From positions 1,104,001 to 1,168,000 of the forward strand of contig NC_046360.1 of assembly GCF_004027225.2 (NCBI RefSeq): a stretch of 64,000 bases of DNA. The letters are read 5' to 3'. Within the stretch, counting starts at the first letter, position 1, and each line of letters starts with the position of its first letter. This DNA is from Strigops habroptila. Taxonomy: Eukaryota > Chordata > Aves > Psittaciformes > Psittacidae. Below the pieces are notes generated by a model. It was not told the DNA's origin. It made no database searches and worked only from the letters and a program-made list of their open reading frames with translations. Of the stretch, positions 13,221-24,922 are shown piece by piece. The position numbers and the translations under genes were made by a program.

Positions 13221-13724
13221 TGTGTGGGGCCCCCAACACAAGAAGGACATGGACCAGCTCGAGCGAGTCCAGAGGAGGCCACGGAGCTGCTGCAAGGGCT
13301 GGAGCAGCTCTGCTCTGGAGCCAGGCTGAGAGAGCTGGGCTGGGGCAGCCTGGAGAAGAGAAGGCTCCTGAAGGGGACGCCTTAGAGCAGCTCCAGTGCC
13401 TAAAGGGGCTCCAGGAAACCTGGAGATGGGCTTTGGACAAGGGCCTGTAGGGACAGGACAAGGGGAATGGCTTTAACCTGCCAGAGGGGAGATTGAGATG
13501 AGCTCTGAGGCAGAAGCTCTTCCCTGTGAGGGTGCTGAGGCGCTGGCACAGGGTGCCCAGAGAAGCTGTGGCTGCCCCATCCCTGGCAGTGTTCAAGGCC
13601 AGGTTGGACACAGGGGCTTGGAGCAACCTGCTCTAGTGGAAGGTGTCCCTGCCCATAGCAGGGGCTTGGAACTGGATGAGCTTTAAGGAACCTTCCACCA
13701 CAAACCAGTCTGGGATTCTGTGAT
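13221..13724 (+). mobile_element. CR1 LINE 3' fragment 3 (longest in the window)
   Basis: About 500 bp of CR1 in plus orientation. It starts near GGGGCCCCCAACACAAGAAG, passes through the GAGAGAGCTGGGCTGGGGC block and ends in a CR1-like tail (GGGATTCTGTGATC). Apart from fragment 7, it is the only copy here that reaches so far 5'. It lies in the GRK3-CRYBB2 intergenic interval. Confidence 0.93.
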
Positions 13725-16700
13725 CTACTCAGAAAAATGGTAGTAAAGACCATTTATCTCTTTACTAATGGAGCTGTAAATAGAGAGTTAACATTTTGGA
13801 GAGGAATATTTGTGTGCTGAAAGAAACCCTCACCTGAGGCCACCCGCAATGGCTGGATGTGAAATCGATCCTAGCACGTGAACAGCCACTGCTGGCTCCA
13901 CAGGCATGGCAAACACCAAAGCTTTCCCTTGCACCAGGAGCGCCAGCAGGCTCTGCCTCCCAGCTGCACACAGCCATCGGTCCCTTCCCATGGGCTCTGC
14001 GTTGTCACTGCAGCCTGATGCTCTTGCGCTGCTGCTGGAGCTGGCTCCGACCTCTGTGCACTGCACACAGGAATGTTCCTAAACCCGATCATGGTGAGGA
14101 AACAGCTTTCTGCCCCACACATCTAAAACAGGAAACATGCTTCTCACCTGGCCAGGGCAAGCTTAAAAAGCGCAGGAGCAGCATTCCCAGCGTAGAGCTG
14201 CTGCCAGGCGAGTTGGGGCTGCAGAACCGGCATCACCATTGCAGCATCACCACACTGAAACCAGCCCAGCCAGAACACTGGTGGTACCAAAACCTCTGCT
14301 GCAGGAGGAAGGCAGACCCAGGGATGGAGGCTAATGGCCAGCCCTTATTCTGCACCTTAGACACCATCACCGTGAGCACCCACCCTGTGTTTCCTCTGCA
14401 AGGGAGGCTGCCCTGCATGAAACCTCACAGGGCAAGAGGAGAACAAGGAGATCTTCAAGCTGTCTTTATGCTTAATTCTCCACCCTTCATTGTTGTTGCA
14501 GTCCCTGGGATCACAGGCACCTTCCCCATGTCCTTCTGCCTGTGCCCTCCTTTGCCCAGCTCAAAACTGACCCATCTTCCAGAGCTCCCTGATTTAAAAA
14601 CAACAGAGGATGTTGCTACAGTTTAAGGCAAATAAACCAAATGAGGACTGTAACAGCAAATGTCTTAAAGCTCTAAGAAGAGTCCCCCTTCAGCACTATA
14701 AGTGAGAACTAATATCAGCTGGCATTAAAGCAGCACTTTCCCTGTACAGCCTGATTAGACAAACAGATGCCAAGAGGGAACCATTGAGCATTCACTGTTC
14801 CACAGCCTGGCTTGAATGTAACTTGGTAGAGGGAAAGAGGAAAAAAAAAAAAAAAAAAAAATCAATAATTGACTAATTTAGCTATAAGTTCTGAGGGGTG
14901 GAAGGAACAAACCCACAACTGCGCAGATAGTGAAATGGCACAAGTTAAATCAGGTTCTGTCACCACATCTGATGGAAGGTAAATCATGCAGTGCTGGAAA
15001 TAAAAGCCCTCCCGCGCCTCCCGGGTGGTTTTGCTGCCCGTTGTAGGAGTGGATCAGAAGGACTCTGTACATCAGCATATGCAGGAGTGTCTCAGAGGGA
15101 GCTCTGGCAGGCAGTGGGAGGTGTGGGGCTCATGGCAACACCCCGGGGCGATGCCAAAGCACCCGGTGCTCCGGTGGGAGCAGTTGGCAGCCGGTGGGTG
15201 TCGGGTCTCCAGTGTGCTGAGCCAGCCTCGGCAGCCTGCGAGGAAACCATTCACATGTGCTCCTTGGAAACGAGTCTAGTTATGTAGGAAATGCTTTCTA
15301 GTCATTTCTCTTCCCTGGCTTTTAGTCCTCAAAATCTATTTGCACACAGATTGGCATTTACTGCCCTGGCTGATCATTCACCCGGATCCAATAGCACACG
15401 TCTGGTCCCGAGCTGGCCCTGGCGCCTGATGTCACTGCAGACAACAGCAGCATCAGACGGAAGGTGCACGGTGGCAGAACACAAAGTCATGGCTCCCCAT
15501 GGCCGAGCCACCCCGGGGCCAGCACATGCCTGGTGCTGGATGAGCACAGGGCGGCTTTGCCTTGCTCCAACACCAGAAGGTGCAGTAGAGGATGTCCTCT
15601 TCCTCCAGCCTGGCAGCTCAGGCTTGCTCCGGGCAGAGTAGAACCAGGACTCAGCATCCCCCTGGCACACACAGCCCCGGGGCTGCTGCCTTGGCCCTGC
15701 TCAGCCGTGTCCCTGCTGCTTGGCCACGGATTTGTGCAGTGATTGCACTGATTCAGCACCGGCCATTGCACCCACACACAGAGGAGCAGAAAGCAGCTCA
15801 TCTCCATCAGCTGCAGATGGAGGACGCAAGACACAGGGACAGCCAAGCCGTGCCAGCCTCCTGCCTGTGTCCCAGCCCTCCTTTCCCCCTATCTGTGTTT
15901 AAAACCTACATGGGAAAAGCCCTCCCTGCGAGGCTGCTCAGGAAAGCAGAAGGGAAATCACGCTGTTCTGCCTGAGCTAGCCATTACGCTGTTAATTTTT
16001 CTGCTTGGCTGCATCTCTATTTCAGTGAGAGAAAACAACTCTCCGCAAAACAGAACCAACCTGGTGCTTTCCATGTCCTGTGGCAGTGCTGCGGTGTGAC
16101 AGGCTGCACCTCCGCCTCGGCTACCCTGCTCCAGGGCACCCCAGATACTGCGGATCGAGCCCTCACACAGTCAAACCCCACCACAAAGATGGGGTGACAC
16201 GGCAGGAATGCGCTGCCAGCTTGGGAACAAAGTGACATGGAGTTTATTTGTACTTCTATCACATCAAAGGGGCCCTTGTTTGAATTCTTCTCCCTTTAGC
16301 CTGGAGGAGAAGAAGGGGAAAGATTGGTTCCTATTAATAGCCCCACATCCCACAAGATCCAAGCCTTGCAAGAAGCCATGAAAGACTGCAGCATCTGATC
16401 CTCTGAATAAATGAGGTAATTTTGGAAGAAGTGTGTGCTCAGCAGCTTTAGTTACTGCCTTCTCCACTTTGGTAGGAGATGACAGTGAGAACTTACTTCG
16501 GTGTCAGTAGCGCCCAGGTCCCAGAGGATCAGCACGGTGCTGCTATGCTCAGAGAGCCACCAGCACAGGCAAGTGAGCTGCCAAGCAAAACTGCCTGATT
16601 TTGCATGGCACAGAGCTGGGGAAGGAGCACCCCAGCAAGCTCATGGGCTGTCAAAGGGGGGGCACAGCTTACCACCAGTACCTCAGGGATGCTGAGGGAC

Positions 16701-18450
16701 TGGTGCTGGTGGCATGGCAAAGGGATGCTCAGGAAATCATCCCTACCAGGGAAGGACCAAGACCGCGTGGTGTGGCTCCAGTCCCACATCCCTGGGGACA
16801 TCCCTGCTGTGAGAAGGGCCAGGGGCTGCGGGCAGCAAGTGAGGAATGTCTGCTGCCCATCTGCAGGCACCAGGCATCATCCTGTAAGAGGATTTCTCTC
16901 ATTTGCTGTAGGATGGTGCAGGGGGTGTCCCACTGCATCAGCTGTGGGTAAAGCCCATGGGTGCAGTGTCTGATTAGCAGGAGAGCAGGGAGGGACCTGC
17001 CCCTGCTCCGCAGCACGTCCTGGCCACACAGAATTATGTCAGCTTTCCCTTAAGCAGATTTCAGGCTCTAGGTACCGGGTTTAACCCAGACACCAAAGGC
17101 ATGTAAGGCAGCGGGTGCCATCGGCCGGCAGCTACGGCTGCGTCATCACCCCACACGTGGATGCTGGAGACCGGGTTGCCCTTTGCATGCCAGGCGTGAG
17201 GCCACCAGAGCTGGTGGCCATGTCATTTCTGGGACACTGGTTGTGTCCTCCTGCTGCCACCTGAGTCTGTGGCTGCCTGGGCAGGAGCGATACCACAGGA
17301 AAGGTCCATGGGGGAAAGGAGCCCAGGACCACAGCGGAGTGAAGCCATGCTCCTGCTGCGCTGTGCATAACCACAGAGCAGGATTTGCAGGATCATAACC
17401 CACCCTATCTGCAGTCCCCAAATGCCAAACAGTTCATTTACCCTCTCGGTGCCCTTGTAAAGCAAACCAGTGAATTATCTTCATTTCACAGCTGAGGGAA
17501 CGTGGTCCAGGGAGGCTGCCCAGCCCAGGGGTGCAGGTCTGCATCCCTGCAGGACCCTGTGGATGGGGTCTGGGGGTGCATCCAGGCAGATGGCTTCAGC
17601 ACCCCAAAGACAGCCTGCCTGGGAGGAAAGAGATCCACATGTCAGGAAAGCACAGTAAATAACCTGCCAGCGACCTCAAAAACATCTTTCTGCTAAAATG
17701 CGTTCACATGGCTTTAGCATCTTCAGCTCAGCTTGACCTCGGCGCTGGTGAAAAGCACCTTTGCAGCCATTACCATGCACTGCACTAAGAGCAAATCAAA
17801 CCCAGATGGGATGTAGAAAAGCCACTTGTTTCAATTAAACCCTAAAAGCAACGAGCTCCTTTCTGCTTGGGCAGGGCAGAGAAGGACTCAATGCCTCTAA
17901 ACCACCCAGAGGAAAATGCAGGCTATTAATTACAGCTGTTGTGTAGGCGCATGGATCACAAAAAATAACACCTTTCCTGATGCCTTTGCCATGTGAGAGC
18001 TCCAGGGTGGTGGCACGTTGCACACAGCAGGTGCACAGAGAGCTTAAACCAAGCATTGCAACCGCATGTGTGCGCATCCCTCATGCAGCCAGGCTGGTAC
18101 AGGAGAACCGGGGCTAATTCAGGTACCCAAATGCCATTACGGTGGCAGGGAGAGGCACTGGGGTGCTCGTGCCAGCATCCTTGCAGGGACCATCAGCCTC
18201 TGTCCTTCAGATACCAGATCAGTGCCGAAAGGGACGTTAACAGTTAAAGTGTCCTACTTCCCTGTTCCGCACGGCCTCTTCCCTTGGAGCTCATCTCAGA
18301 GATAATGGACTTTGCCTTCAGACTTAACCTTCTGTAAATCGCTCTCCCTTAATTGCTTATCATCTGGAAAGCTCGGAGTGAGCCAGGACAGATGCTCCCC
18401 ACCATGTGATACAGCCACCCCCTCCCTCCCTGCTGCTGTCCTGCTGTCAG
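13725..18450. other. Intergenic DNA, GC-rich, no gene recognised
   Basis: GC-rich intergenic sequence with a 21-base A-tract at 14,841-14,861. A plus-strand open frame of 255 codons (13,859-14,626) is rich in Cys, Pro, Leu and His, has no recognisable domain and overlaps minus-strand frames, so I treat it as chance. No exon, RNA gene or clear transposon was identified. Confidence 0.55.
14841..14861. repeat. A(21) homopolymer tract
   Basis: Twenty-one consecutive A residues. It is not preceded by a recognisable retroposon or a processed coding sequence, so I list it as a simple repeat only. Confidence 0.9.
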
Positions 18451-18452
18451 CC

Positions 18453-18585
18453 TGCACCCACAGCACCCACTGCACCCACAGCACCCACAGCATCAAGTGC
18501 ACCCAGAACATACACAGCACCCAGTGTGCCCAGAACACCCAGCACACCCAGGCACCCAACACATCCACAGCACCCAGTGCACCCC
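18453..18585. repeat. CAGCACCCA-type minisatellite
   Basis: An imperfect tandem array of 9-10 bp units built on CAGCACCCA and its variants (TGCACCCA, AACACCCA, CATCCA) spans about 130 bp. It translates on the minus strand as a Gly-Val-Leu-Ala-rich string, which is an artefact. Confidence 0.85.
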
Positions 18586-19589
18586 CTCTGCCATGCCCCA
18601 CTCCTCTCCATCCCTATAAGAGCATGGAAAGCCCTCAGGAAGGTAGCACAGGGATGTGCTGGGGTGAGGCAGTTCTCAAGCACCCCTTGCAGCACAAATG
18701 CTGCCTGTCTCTAGCTCAGGGCACAAATCCAAGTGAAGGATTTGCTGTTAAGGGGACCTGGTGTGCCTCAGTTCCAAACACCTCTCAGGGCAGCTGTGAG
18801 CAGCATTCCATCTCCTGGCTGTGGAAGGAGCAATCCCGTCCTGCGGAGGGAAGACGTCACGGCTGGAAGGTTGCTAAGCGAGCAGTTCCCTCCTTATGAT
18901 GCACGACTTCATTACTCGGCTCCCGAAATGGATGTTACATACAAATGACATTTGCCTCCGAGCATACGAGCATCCCAAAATAGTGTGCGCCTGCCTGGGT
19001 TATTTGTATGGGTTTCTGAAGAATGTCCCCATTGTCTGCGGGGTTTGCAGCTCCTGGTGGCTGGAAATCGCTGCTGCTTCTGTCCTAATGCTTTGCTGAG
19101 GGCTTTACCACAGGCCAGATATTAGGAGCAGAGGGTGCAGCTGAGGTGAAGAGCCTCTCGCTGCCGTACCCCAGGGATGCTCACAGGCACGAGCCTCCCA
19201 CTGCTGCTGTACCCCAGGGACCGAATCCTGCTCATGCTGCACCTTCCAGGCCCGGGACAGGCACCACATCACACTCCAGGCTCCTGGGAGAAGGGAATTC
19301 TCAAGGGCTGCAGCCTCCCACCATGCGGCCACGGCCACACAAGCAGCACCCAGGGACCAGCTGCTCCTGTGGCCATTTCATCTGAAATTGCCCAAACTCA
19401 GCTCAGCACAGGCTGTCTTTTTAGATGAACTGAACCGTACAGATTAAAGGTATGGCGCCAGCTCCTGCGCCTTATGCAAGATAGAAACTAAGGAGGAAAA
19501 AGGAAAGGTTATGTCCATCCTGAAAAGAGAAATTTGTTGTTCATTTCCCCCCTGACTTCATAAGAACATCCACAGCAGCTGATCTCTGC

Positions 19590-19712
19590 AGAAATGCCAT
19601 AATCCAGTGATATATTTTAATCCCATTATGTTGCCATGTGCTTTCCCATAGACTGCCTGGACTAGGAGGAGCAGATGCTTCCTAATAGGCACTTCTGCTG
19701 CCCAGGAGTTCG
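19590..19712. repeat. Diverged duplicated noncoding element, copy A
   Basis: Aligns with 20,190-20,309 at an offset of 600 bp, drifting to 597 bp. Shared blocks include TGCCRTAATCC, TTAATCCCATTAYGT followed by CCATG, GATGYTTCYTAAT and GGAGTT. The core TTAATCCCATTA combines a TAATCC (K50 homeodomain, OTX/CRX/PITX-type) site with an inverted ATTA core. The copies are clearly related but much diverged. A local duplication or an old unrecognised interspersed repeat are both possible. Confidence 0.65.
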
Positions 19713-20189
19713 CATCACTGACAATAGTTTCTTTGCCTTTTGCTGACATTGAAAGCGAGACCCTGCTGCTGGTTTCTGTGCTGCCATTCTCTGATGGTGG
19801 TGGCTGCTCATACTCCAGTTTCCCACCTCTTGCTGCTGGGTGTGCTGGTGATCACTGTGGTTTTATTGCCGCACCAGGGCTGCCCTGGCTGCTCGCCTGG
19901 AGGGGAAGAGAACATTCCCTGTTGCCTGATGTGTTCGGGTAAATCCATCGGATGCAAAGCCCCATCCCACAGCATGGCACAAGGGTGGCTGCAGCCCCTG
20001 TGCTGGGAGCTGTGTGCGCAAGGATGCTCCTTGCTCTCAGCTGCAGCCAACTCATTATTTCCCAGCACAGACCTTTGGATGCTCGTATCATTAAATCATA
20101 AAGGTTTTGTCCTGAGTGTTTCATAACCAGGCGTTGGGAAGAGCACCCCAAGCTGCAGTGCAGGGCAGGAGCAGCGCCGCTGAGCCCTC

Positions 20190-20309
20190 TCCACTGCCGT
20201 AATCCCCTGGTACCTGTTAATCCCATTACGTCTCCATGCGGCTGTTTCCAATTCTGGCCTTTGAAGAAATGATGTTTCTTAATTAGCATTTCAGCTGGAC
20301 GGGAGTTTT
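20190..20309. repeat. Diverged duplicated noncoding element, copy B
   Basis: Partner of the element at 19,590-19,712. The TTAATCCCATTA core is at 20,217-20,228, and a TTAATTAGCATTT homeodomain-type stretch lies at 20,279-20,291. Preservation of the paired TAAT cores, while the flanks have drifted, hints at selection on binding sites. Confidence 0.65.
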
Positions 20310-23111
20310 ACTTGCTGGAAGGAGCCTATGAAGCTTCAAAGCTTCTGTCCTCCCAACTTCTCCTTCTTCACACTGTTAGGAACAAAAACAAGCAGCAGGA
20401 AAGCAAATGGGAGTCTGGAATTCTGGACAAGGACATCCATCAGATCCGGTCCTCTGCTCCCGGGGCAGTGCAGAGCCCAGGTACCACAGGGTGATCAAGG
20501 CACGTTTGTCTCACTGGTTGCTGGACAGGATGTGGTATTCCCTCTGCCTCTAATACAAGAGATCTCCTCCACTGACCCACACGGCCCCTGTAGGGTGAGA
20601 AAAGCCATAATTGAGGCTGGCACCAGCCCAGCAATGCCAACGGGTCCTGAGCCAGCACCCAGCAGCATCAATCCCAGCTTTCCACACCCAATCCTGTGTT
20701 TTGGCTGCAGCACTCAGAGCCTGAAATGGAAAAATTACCTGACACCCCCCCCCAGTTTTCACATACGAACATTAAACCCTATAAACAGAGGTGATTCTAT
20801 AAAGCCAGGCCAAGGACGATCTGCTCGCCATGGAGCGCAGTGCCAGCACCCCTGTGCCCCCCCTGTCCCTCTCTCAGCTGGGTTATTCCACACTTGTCCC
20901 AGCTTTCACATCAATCAGAAGTGAGATTACTTCTCCACATGCCAAAGCTGAGCAGCGATAAATCACAACCCTGCAAGACTTTAATAACACGTGCTGGGTT
21001 CCTGCTTAGTTTTCCTTCCTTTCTTAAGCATTTAGGATCCGTGGCTCGGGTCTGTGCGTGTATGCACAAACACGAGGCTAGAGCTCAATTTAGTTTAAAG
21101 GAGACAAAAAGCCAACAATCAAAGCTAAGAATCTCACGTGGCTCCAGAAACTGGAGAATTAAAATAACAGTAACAGTAATTTTCAAAGGACAAAACTCTG
21201 CGAAATCCATACAAACTCATGAAGTCCTTGCCCTAACAGTGGGCAAGGCACGTTCAACACCCAAGGCTGCAGATAAGGTAGAACTTGCCTCACTAGAGCT
21301 AAGAGTAAATATTTCCTATTTCTCAGGACTATTGGGTTTTAGTCAGTGATTTCCTGACCTCAGCGTGTTCCCAGGGCCTTGGTGCCCCGTGCAAAGCAGG
21401 AACCATCCAACTGCTGACACTGGGCTCGGTGGGCACCACAGGAAGGCAAAGGAAAGCTGGTGTGAGTCATGGGTACGTTGTCATCTCCTCATTGCATTTG
21501 CTTCCCAGCCCATCCCGCATCGGACACAGTCGCACACGGAGGCACTTTCCAAGGACACACAATGGCCAATGCTCCAGCTGAAAAATCAAGTGGGAAGGAA
21601 AAAGCACCCACATCTCAGGTGGGATCCAGCCAGGGGTTGTGTTATTGCTGTTCTTGCATGAATTACTCCGTGGCAAATTGCTGCTGGGCTTTCCCCCGCA
21701 GGCAGAGGGTCCCGGGGGAGCCCCAGCACCCCACGGCACCCACAGCTCCCCTGGGCACCCAACAGGCACCGCCGCGGTTGGTGGCAGGGTTTGGACCCCC
21801 CCCGTGGTATCTGCTGGGTGGAAGAGAACGAAGCGCTTTGCCGGTGCGTGGCACGACAGCACCACCCCCCCGCGGCAGAGCCGCTCCCGGCGCCGGCTCC
21901 CCCGCTGCTGCGGGGCCGGGTGGGCGCTAGAGGGGGGAAGGTGCTGCAGGACAGCCAGCGCAGGGCACTGGGGCACCGGGACACTGCGGCAGGGCAGCAG
22001 CTGATGGGACCGCGCGACCCTGGGCTTTGGAATGACGTTAATAACCCCCATCCAAATCCCAGCCCGTTTCTCTCTGAGCCAGTGACAGCATCTGCTCCGC
22101 CGTGCTGCGGAGCTGCGCCATCGGGGTGACCACATCTCCTGAAACACTTGTTTCAGTAGTGGCATTCCCAATGGTGGTGAATTCCCCTAAAGTCCCGGGT
22201 GCTTCCGGCCAGGACTGACCGATTGCCTTCACCCAGCCCTTGCTCCTCGGCTCCGTTTGTTCAGCATCAAGCGCCAAGCAGCAGCTCTGGCTGTTCGCTG
22301 AGCTGAACAGCGCCGACTCTCATATTCCTGCTCCCCCCTCTGTGTCCTTCCATTTCTACAGCTTCTCCAGCAGGGAAAAGGAAAAGGGAGCTGGAAGGAG
22401 GAAGCATCCTGGAGCAGGACATGGAGCAGAGGTGAGCAGCCCACATGCTGCCTTCTCCAGCCCCAAGCTCCTGGGTGGTGGATCCAAACCTCTGGGAAAG
22501 CCACAAGTGACTGAAAAACCTGAGAAATACAAGAAAATAACAAAAACTGAGATAAGTGGCTGGAAAACCTCCCTGCAAGGAGCACGAGGAGGGCTCTGCA
22601 GCTGAGAGCGGTGCCTGAGCCCCCCTTTCCCTGCTGCCATGGTACAGCCACCCCATAGCTGGGGCAGGGAATAGCGGGGGGCCCTGTCTTCTGCCCCCCA
22701 TCCCTCCAGCCCCTTGGGTGGGTGCCACGGCCAGGGACCAGTGCAGTGATTGTTCATGCTATCACCTCCCAAACACTGCAGCAGCCACTGAGGGAGCTGG
22801 GCAGCAGCCAGAGCCCCATCGGGCCCTGACCATGCGCCGGCACCCGGCAGCTCCTGCCTTGGTGTTTGGCACAAGATGGAAGCCCCGGCCCTGCCTGGGG
22901 CTGTCACCATGCAGCAGGTCCCTGCTCACCTTCCCCGCACCAGACCCGGCTCTTTGCCTCTCTCAGCCCAGGCCACGGCTCTGGAAGCCTGGGAGATCTG
23001 CCCACCCTGCCTGCGCTGCCGGGCAGATGGCTCCACATTTGTTATCTGTGGCTGCTTGAAAACGCAACCAGATGGGGAAGTGGCCCTCTCCAGAGCTATC
23101 CTTACCCGCAG

Positions 23112-23172
23112 CAGCCAGGAACAGCAGCGATGACCAGGGAATAACAGCCAGGAACAGCAGCGATGACCAGGG
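23112..23172. repeat. 28-bp tandem duplication
   Basis: Two identical 28-bp copies (23,112-23,139 and 23,145-23,172) contain AGCCAGGAACAGCAGCGATG and are separated by five bases. Identity suggests a recent slippage-type duplication. Confidence 0.9.
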
Positions 23173-24084
23173 GCATTGCCAAGTCCTCTTGCTGCAGGGA
23201 CATAGAGCAGCACCAGGGCTTCTGCTACCCTGAGAGCAGGCAGAGCTCAGAGTGGAAAACCCCCCCTGAGCAGAGCTAAAGCTGCAAGGAGATGACCTGA
23301 GGGCACCCACCTGAGCACACCAGCCGCCAGCTGAGGGAATTCCCCAACAAGCCCCAGATGAGCCTCCTCTGGGCTCATTCACATTTTCCTCTTCTGCTTT
23401 CAGTGCTCTTGCTCCCAGGCCCCCACATCCCACTGCTCACAGCCCTGTGGTCCCCAGGGGGGACTGTGGGTCTCATTGCTGATTTTAGCAGCTTGCACCC
23501 CCAGAATACACCGTTTCCCTCTCACAGATGAGGCAGCGGCTGCCCATCAGCAGCACAGGGGGTGCGTGTCCCTATTTCCCTTAAACCCCATTTTCACAGG
23601 GAATGTTGAGGTCTGGGATCACTCTGAATTCCCCCTGTTGAGTGAGGTGCACAGATTTCCTCAGGGATGCTGGGCCGTGGTGATGCGCTGCCAAAGCACG
23701 ACTCTCCGGGAGCTGACATTTCACAGCAACACTTGGCAGATGATTAATTCAGGCTCTGGGCCCTGCCAGAGCAGGATTGATGCTGGGATCAGTCATCCCG
23801 GGCACAGTGGAAAAGGCTCCGAAAGGCAGAGGATTCCAGAGGCAAAACACTGTCTGTGGGGCAGTTGTGTGGGAGCTGATAAGTGGGGCCATGCATCCCC
23901 ATCTCCCTGTGATTCCTGGTTCTATGGTGTTCACACCAAAACACAGCAGCCAAACAGCCACAGGAGGGTCCCCACTCCACAGGGGCTGCGGTGCATGGGA
24001 GAGGAGCATGGCAGGATGTGGCATGGGGGTGGCCGGGGTGTCCCATCAGATGCCCATTGCTGGGGCTGGGAAGCAGCCCCTGCA

Positions 24085-24205
24085 CCCCTGCAGTGACATT
24101 TCATTACAATGCAAATAGTGACACCATTCTGTAGCATTATTAATGCTAAATTAAAGCATTGTTGCTAATCAAAGCTTACGATGCCTAATAATTAAAGCAG
24201 CAATT
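24085..24205. promoter_or_regulatory. Candidate CRYBB2 3' enhancer (octamer/SOX/homeodomain cluster)
   Basis: An AT-rich island of about 120 bp sits in GC-rich DNA roughly 0.4 kb beyond the CRYBB2 polyadenylation signal. It contains an exact POU octamer ATGCAAAT at 24,109-24,116, a SOX-type core ATTGTT at 24,158-24,163 and at least five TAAT/ATTA cores. SOX2 with POU or PAX factors drives several lens crystallin genes, so this composition suits a lens element. That function is inferred from motif content and position only. Confidence 0.4.
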
Positions 24206-24627
24206 TGCCTTGGGGGTGTCCTGACCGAGAGGGTGAACCCCACAGACACCCTTGCGTCCACACCGGCACCACGGTGCTTTGGGAATAGCTTTGCCAGGCA
24301 CAAGGGGATGCACGGCTGTGGAGGAGCTGCTTCTCCTTGGCTGTGTAGCCCAGGGCAGGGCTGAGCCCTGCAGCCACCACGGTGGGGCTGGACCCCCCCC
24401 CAAGGGTGCTGTCTCCTGTCCCTCTGCTGTGCCCCCGGCCCACCTCCCTCAGGCACCTTGGTGGTGATGAGGAGGGTGGGATGCAGGTGACCCTGAGAGC
24501 ATTGGGGTGCAGCAATGGGTCCCCCTCCCACCCAGCAGCACACGATCAGGACGAGCATCTTGCTGGTGGGGCCCTTTCTGCTGCCCAGGAATGAAGGAGC
24601 CAAAGCCGGTTCTTTGAAACTCCAAGC

Positions 24628-24633
24628 TTTATT
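24628..24633 (-). other. CRYBB2: CRYBB2 polyadenylation signal
   Basis: AATAAA on the minus strand, 121 bp beyond the stop codon. Cleavage is expected about 10-25 bp further on, giving a compact 3' UTR of roughly 140 nt. Confidence 0.85.
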
Positions 24634-24753
24634 CAGTTGCTTCGGCAGCGTTGGGCATCACACGAGGGAGGCGGGAGGCGAGGCCATGGGGCGACATTGG
24701 TGGCCGGGGGGGAGCTTGCTCCAGTCCCTGCGCCCTGGCAGGGGCCGGCGGCT

Positions 24754-24922
24754 CTAGTTGGTGGGGTGGTAGGCGCCGCGCTGGTGCCACTGCATGTCCC
24801 GGATGCGCCTGACCGACTGGATCTGGGGGTGCTGAGCACCGAAATCTGAGCTGTCCTTGTAGTCCCCCTTTTCAAACAGGTACTGGTAGCCCCTGTAGCC
24901 AGGGTACTGGTATCCCACCCAC
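24754..24922 (-). CDS. CRYBB2: CRYBB2 coding exon 6 (Greek key 4 and C-terminal arm)
   Basis: The acceptor TTGGCAG|GTGGGTGGG completes a Thr codon and opens motif 4 with Trp-Val-Gly-Tyr. The exon ends at TAG after [10 protein letters not shown], encoding residues 150-205. Confidence 0.96.

Larger units (their letters stand above)
18586..24600. other. Intergenic DNA between the minisatellite and the CRYBB2 3' end
   Basis: No gene is recognised. The region holds a pair of diverged duplicated noncoding elements (19.6 and 20.2 kb), a short tandem duplication at 23.1 kb and an AT-rich motif cluster at 24.1 kb. GC-rich open frames of 100-230 codons overlap freely on both strands and show no protein-family motifs. 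Confidence 0.55.

Noticed and set aside
13859-14626. 255-codon plus-strand open frame
   Set aside because: No domain, signal peptide or family motif. Composition follows the local GC content, and shorter minus-strand frames overlap it. No splice or promoter context supports a gene.
21467-22171. 234-codon minus-strand open frame in the intergenic region
   Set aside because: Overlaps several plus-strand frames in GC-rich DNA, contains no known motif and has no conserved exon structure.
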